From: Ruminococcaceae bacterium UBA1244
GTDB lineage: Bacteria > Bacillota > Clostridia > Oscillospirales > Acutalibacteraceae
DNA length: 9,408 nucleotides
Assembly: GCA_002308635.1 (NCBI GenBank)
Contig: DBWG01000009.1
Coordinates: 7,816 to 17,223, forward strand
Reading direction: 5' to 3'
Below, piece by piece: positions 6,114 through 9,408 of this stretch; the first letter of the stretch is position 1; every line of letters starts with the position of its first letter. Below the pieces are notes generated by a model. That model was not told the DNA's origin. It worked only from the letters and a program-made list of their open reading frames with translations, and ran no database searches. The position numbers were made by a program, and so were the translations under genes.

Positions 6114-7612
6114 TGAAAGCAAAAAAATTTATTTCGATGATAATGGTTTTTGCCGTCTGTGCTGCGGCACTGTGTCTCGGAACAACGGTCAGCGCCGCAG
6201 TACAGGTCAATCCTATACCGGAAAACTTCTTCTCTGACTCAAATTTCGTAACGAACAAGATCTATATTCAGGAGGAGACCGTAAGGATAGACTCCAACTA
6301 CAAAAAATACATAAGGGAATCCTTTGAGGATACGGCAAAAACCACCGGCTTCCGGCTCGGAGTATACATCTCCTCAAACAAAAGATCAAATGAGGATATA
6401 AAATACATTGCACAAAAGGGTGCAGAATTCATCTCCGAAACTCAAAATACCTCAGACACCGTTTTTCTCTATCTCGATATGGCTGAGACGACAGAACCAT
6501 ACAGCTATATGTACTGCACCGGCAAGACCGTTTATTTCTATTCAAACGGTTCTGACGGGACAGAAGACCGTATCGGACATATCCTCGACGAAACACAAAG
6601 CGAAATAAGGCGCAGCAGGTCTTCAAACTATTCCCAGTATGTCCACAACGGGCTTGACCTTTATGCCCGTGAACTGACCTATTACTACCAAAAAGGACCG
6701 GTTGTCGAACTGCCTGAGGACGGCTATCCGGAAACATCTCAGCAAGAAAATACCGATGACCCGACTGCCATCAAATACAGGGATGATAATGTCTATTTCT
6801 ATGACGAAGCGGACATCTTTCCTCCTTCCGACAGAAAGCATATCGTTGAACTGCTGCAAAAGACCTCCGCTGATATTGAATTCAACCTCGCTCTCTATGT
6901 CGGCGGACAGTCAAGGCTCGACAGTGTTATCGAGGAAATGGCTGCAAGCGGCGCAGAAGATCTGTTTTCCTTTGACAAATATTACGGAACTGTATTTCTC
7001 TATATCGACATGGACGGCCATTCCAATGCCTACGACTATATGTTCTGTGCAAAGGACGCTTTTCTCTATTATCCAAACGGTGTCAACGAAAGCGGCAGAT
7101 ACGGCAGCGAGGACAGGATAGATAAGATACTTGAAGCCATGCAGCGGTATTTCCCAAAAGGCGGCAGCACGATTTATTACTCAAAAATAGTTCAGGGTAT
7201 CGAAACCTACTGCAATGAGCTTATTTACTACAAAAACAAGGGGCTTTGCGACAACACCTGGTACCGTGACTACGAAAAAGGTGAATATGTCCACGTATTT
7301 TTCGGAAAAATAAACCGAGGTCAGGTAAAGCCCTATACCTTCCTGGTACCGGGCATCATCGCAGCGCTGATCGTAGGATTTATTTTGTCAATGATAATCT
7401 TAGCCGCTGTTAAAAATCGCTACAAATTCAAGAATCCGGCATCCGCATCTCTCTACACATCAAGAAAAATGATGGTAATGCGTGAATCCGACGACACATT
7501 CCTCGGCGCTCACACAACAAAAGTCAGACTGTCATCCAGCAGCGGCTCTCACGGCGGCGGAGGCGGAGGCGGCGGACATCACAGCGGAGGCGGCGGAGGA
7601 CGCCACAGATGA
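6110..7612 (+). CDS. secreted membrane-anchored protein with two TPM-like domains (YdjH-like)
   Basis: The 500-residue protein starts with a signal peptide (about 1-30, hydrophobic core FISMIMVFAVCAAALCLG, cleavage near VSAA). Two related TPM-like regions follow, roughly 50-196 and 222-380. Each has a GVYIS or ALYVG strand, then TVFLYLDM/TVFLYIDM, YSYMYC/YDYMFC, TEDRIGHIL/SEDRIDKIL and a Tyr-rich ending (ELTYYYQKG/ELIYYKNKG). A transmembrane helix (409-434) comes next, then a basic stretch and a tail rich in Gly and His (about 480-500). TPM domains are found in bacterial envelope proteins and the plant photosystem II repair factor TLP18.3; phosphatase activity has been proposed for some. The start overlaps the zinc-ribbon gene's stop (ATGA), with GGGAGGG upstream; a second ATG is adjacent at 6113. 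Most of the protein should lie outside the membrane, with the tail in the cytoplasm. Confidence 0.85.
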   Translation: MMKAKKFISMIMVFAVCAAALCLGTTVSAAVQVNPIPENFFSDSNFVTNKIYIQEETVRIDSNYKKYIRESFEDTAKTTGFRLGVYISSNKRSNEDIKYIAQKGAEFISETQNTSDTVFLYLDMAETTEPYSYMYCTGKTVYFYSNGSDGTEDRIGHILDETQSEIRRSRSSNYSQYVHNGLDLYARELTYYYQKGPVVELPEDGYPETSQQENTDDPTAIKYRDDNVYFYDEADIFPPSDRKHIVELLQKTSADIEFNLALYVGGQSRLDSVIEEMAASGAEDLFSFDKYYGTVFLYIDMDGHSNAYDYMFCAKDAFLYYPNGVNESGRYGSEDRIDKILEAMQRYFPKGGSTIYYSKIVQGIETYCNELIYYKNKGLCDNTWYRDYEKGEYVHVFFGKINRGQVKPYTFLVPGIIAALIVGFILSMIILAAVKNRYKFKNPASASLYTSRKMMVMRESDDTFLGAHTTKVRLSSSSGSHGGGGGGGGHHSGGGGGRHR

Positions 7613-7642
7613 TCTCCTGATCTGCACACAACATACAAAAAT

Positions 7643-7677
7643 TCCTGCCATTCCAAAAGAACGGCAGGAGTTTTTTT
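7643..7677. terminator. bidirectional intrinsic terminator after the TPM gene
   Basis: TCCTGCCATT (7643-7652) pairs with AACGGCAGGA (7660-7669) with one A-C mismatch and a 7-base loop. A run of seven T follows on the plus strand (7671-7677). On the minus strand the stem is followed by ATTTTTG, so it can also end the converging CorC-type gene, whose stop codon overlaps the T-run. Confidence 0.85.
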
Positions 7678-9001
7678 ATTCATCAGTATTATGTTTGTTT
7701 TTGACGATAAGTATTTTTGATATCCTTCTCTGGTCGGATTCAAGCACAGTGAACCTTGTGCCGTTTATCATAATGGACGGATGCTCGCCGTTTTTGGGGA
7801 TATGCCCCATCCTGTCGAGCATTATTCCCGCAAGAGTGTCATTCGGGTCTCCCTCAAAGCTTATGCCGGTAAGGTCCTCTATTTCATCGAGCGGTGTTGC
7901 GCCATCTACGGTAAAGCTGTTTTCGTTCACTTTTTTTATAGTTTCATCTTCGTTGTCATATTCATCCTGAATATTGCCAAGAATAGATTCTACAAGGTCC
8001 TCCATCGTAATTATGCCGCCTGTTCCGCCGAATTCATCAACAACAACTGCAATCTGCGTTTTGTGGGCAGTCATATATTCAAACATTTCGCTGCACCTTT
8101 TGGACTCGGGCACAAAAACAGACTCATGTATCATTTTGGGGTCTATCTTTTCGTTGACCTCTCCTCTGCCGACATACTGCAAAAGATCCTTGACATAGAT
8201 GATACCGATTATATTGTCGATATCCTCATGGTAGACCGGGATGCGTGAACGTCCGCTTTCTATTGCAAGGGCAGTGAGCTTTTTCAGGCTGTCATCCTCC
8301 CTGACGGCAACGATATCTTTTCTGTGGGTCATTATTTCTCCGACAGATGTATCATCAAAGTCAAAGACATTTTCGATCATGCTTCTTGTATTTTCTTCGA
8401 TAGTCCCGTTTTCTTCACCCTCATCGGCAATTGCAAGTATTTTTTCTTCGGTAGGATTTTCGTTTTCATTATCATCTTCACTGTCGGTCATAAATATCCC
8501 GAATATCATTGAAGCAAGACTGCACAAAGCACCCACCGGAAAAAACAAAGCCGACATCAGCATTATAAGTCTTCCGTGTTTTATCAGCAGTTTGTCAGGG
8601 TCATTGACCGAGAGCTTCATCGGAATTATCACTCCTCCCGCAGAAAGCAGCATAACTGTCAGAAACAGCGTTATCACTGCGGCAGCAGCGGTTCCGACAT
8701 TTGAAAGCGCCGCTGAATACAGGAAAAACAGACAGCTCACGGCAAAAACAAAGCCTGTCCCGTTGAATACTGCTCCGGCACAGAGTCCGCAAAAATATCT
8801 TTCTACAGAAGTCTTTATCCTTACCGCTGTTTTTGTCTTTTTGCTGTCATTTTCCTCTTCATTTTTTATTCCGCCCAAAGATGCGCTCCTTACTGCGGCA
8901 GCATACAGCGAAAACAAAAAGCACAGTACAAAAAACACTGCTGCCAGTGCCGAAAATATATATCCCGCAGTTCCATCCGTATCAATTTTAGGCAATATCA
9001 T
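7676..9001 (-). CDS. CNNM/CBS/CorC-type membrane protein (hemolysin C family)
   Basis: The 441-residue protein has the HlyC/CorC (CNNM, formerly DUF21) architecture. An N-terminal membrane part has about four hydrophobic segments (near 14-38, 74-98, 103-126, 143-170). An acidic linker (173-186) leads to two CBS domains (about 223-275, starting GEIMTHRKDIVAV, and 288-342, ending DEFGGTGGIITMEDLVESIL), then a CorC_C domain (about 357-436: FTVDGATPLDEIEDLTG, GIMLDRMGHIP). Relatives take part in Mg2+ or Co2+ export and resistance, with CBS domains sensing nucleotides. The usual FSGSETAL-like motif of the first helix is replaced by FSLYAAAVRSA, so the membrane domain is diverged. A longer start at 9031 lacks a ribosome binding site and would leave an 8-base leader. 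The ATG at 9001, with a weak GGTGG upstream, is preferred. Confidence 0.87.
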   Translation of the reverse strand: MILPKIDTDGTAGYIFSALAAVFFVLCFLFSLYAAAVRSASLGGIKNEEENDSKKTKTAVRIKTSVERYFCGLCAGAVFNGTGFVFAVSCLFFLYSAALSNVGTAAAAVITLFLTVMLLSAGGVIIPMKLSVNDPDKLLIKHGRLIMLMSALFFPVGALCSLASMIFGIFMTDSEDDNENENPTEEKILAIADEGEENGTIEENTRSMIENVFDFDDTSVGEIMTHRKDIVAVREDDSLKKLTALAIESGRSRIPVYHEDIDNIIGIIYVKDLLQYVGRGEVNEKIDPKMIHESVFVPESKRCSEMFEYMTAHKTQIAVVVDEFGGTGGIITMEDLVESILGNIQDEYDNEDETIKKVNENSFTVDGATPLDEIEDLTGISFEGDPNDTLAGIMLDRMGHIPKNGEHPSIMINGTRFTVLESDQRRISKILIVKNKHNTDE

Positions 9002-9045
9002 ACACCACCATCTCTTGATATCTCGTCCCATTTGTATTATGCTAT

Positions 9046-9074
9046 ATTATACCATTGTTTTGTCAGTAAATCAA
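9046..9074 (-). promoter_or_regulatory. promoter for the CorC-type gene
   Basis: On the minus strand TTGATT (9074-9069) and a perfect TATAAT (9051-9046) are spaced by 17 bases. The expected transcript start, near 9039, gives a leader of about 38 bases to the ATG at 9001 but only about 8 to the ATG at 9031, which supports the shorter protein. Confidence 0.65.
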
Positions 9075-9082
9075 GGTGTACC

Positions 9083-9112
9083 CGGAGAGAACCGTCTTTC
9101 CTGAACTCTCCG
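9083..9112. repeat. inverted repeat CGGAGAG/CTCTCCG before the asparaginase gene
   Basis: A 7-base perfect inverted repeat (9083-9089 and 9106-9112) encloses 16 bases. CCGTCTTT also occurs twice, at 9092-9099 and 9110-9117. It lies between the CorC-type promoter and the asparaginase ribosome binding site. It could be a leader hairpin or an operator, but no T-run follows closely enough for a strong terminator. I could not find a convincing promoter for the asparaginase in this interval. Confidence 0.4.
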
Positions 9113-9154
9113 TCTTTGTCCTGCAAAAAATATGATCTTAAAAGGAGGATCAGA

Positions 9155-9408
9155 ATGAAGATATATACAGTGCTTACAGGCGGAACTATCGCCTGCTCTG
9201 TCAGAAACGGTATCATCACGGCTGACGAAAAAGCACCCCGTGCCATCGAAATGTATACAAAGAAATATGGTGACGAAACAGAATTCCACGTCATCAGGCT
9301 GCTGAATATCCTCAGCGAAAATCTTTCTCTAAAGCACTGGGAAACAATAGCAAACCATATTCTCAGCGCCGGTCTTTCGGGATATGACGGTATAATGATA
9401 CTTCACGG
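9155..9408 (+). CDS. L-asparaginase, N-terminal part (cut by window end)
   Basis: Only the first 84 codons lie in the window and no stop is reached. The protein begins MKIYTVLTGGTIACSVRNG, with the asparaginase signature TGGTIA; the second threonine (Thr11) matches the nucleophile of bacterial asparaginases. The fragment ends YDGIMILHG, the point where the second signature (HGTDT) normally starts. The enzyme hydrolyses asparagine to aspartate and ammonia. No signal peptide is visible, so a cytoplasmic type I enzyme is likely. The ATG is preceded by AAAGGAGG (9141-9148) at 6 bases. It is divergent from the CorC-type gene. Related amidases (archaeal GatD, glutaminase-asparaginases) share the motif, so the exact substrate is inferred. 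Confidence 0.88.
   Translation, partial: MKIYTVLTGGTIACSVRNGIITADEKAPRAIEMYTKKYGDETEFHVIRLLNILSENLSLKHWETIANHILSAGLSGYDGIMILH

Noticed and set aside
8241..9104. 287-codon plus-strand open frame opposite the CorC-type gene
   Set aside because: It is the Ser/Leu-rich antisense shadow of a clear CBS/CorC protein and has no family features.
9131..9136. TATGAT as a -10 box for the asparaginase
   Set aside because: No -35 box lies at a suitable distance, and transcription would start inside the ribosome binding site.

Overview
The window looks like a housekeeping stretch of a Gram-positive anaerobe of the Clostridia. It is probably Ruminococcus-like (Oscillospiraceae). This is inferred from the clostridial form of ThiC (C-terminal CX2CX3C cluster motif), strong AGGAGG-type ribosome binding sites, sigma-A-like promoters, and a YdjG/YdjH-type gene pair known from Firmicutes. 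The genus is a judgement from protein style, not a computed result. No mobile-element genes, tRNA, rRNA or CRISPR array were seen.

Layout. Positions 1-364 are non-coding and repeat-rich: a heptanucleotide repeat, two hairpin-containing 26-base units in tandem, and a separate hairpin. They end in a promoter (300-328) that reads into thiD-thiC (365-2484), two enzymes of the thiamin pyrimidine branch joined by a 4-base overlap. A 71-residue protein of unknown function (2511-2726) follows 26 bases later. A bidirectional terminator (2740-2778) closes this operon and also the converging minus-strand operon, which holds an RluA-family pseudouridine synthase (4861-3887) and an iron-dependent alcohol dehydrogenase (3870-2785).

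The region 4862-5009 carries two divergent promoters. The leftward one drives the pseudouridine synthase and decides its start codon. The rightward one drives a two-gene operon (5010-7612): a double zinc-ribbon membrane protein resembling Bacillus YdjG, then a secreted, membrane-anchored protein with two TPM-like domains and a Gly/His-rich tail resembling YdjH. A second bidirectional terminator (7643-7677) separates this pair from a converging CNNM/CBS/CorC-type membrane protein (9001-7676). Beyond it, on the plus strand, the first 84 codons of an L-asparaginase run off the window end.

How the genes work together. ThiC makes HMP-phosphate and ThiD phosphorylates it to HMP-pyrophosphate for thiamin synthesis. 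The thiazole-branch and coupling genes are not in the window, and no TPP riboswitch is visible in the 364 bases upstream. The zinc-ribbon/TPM pair is the most system-like part: in Bacillus the homologues sit with PspA and an SPFH protein in an envelope-stress locus, and neither partner is present here. No clearly new system is evident. The best leads are the small protein in the thi operon, the duplicated TPM protein with its zinc-ribbon partner, and the repeat cluster abutting the thi promoter.
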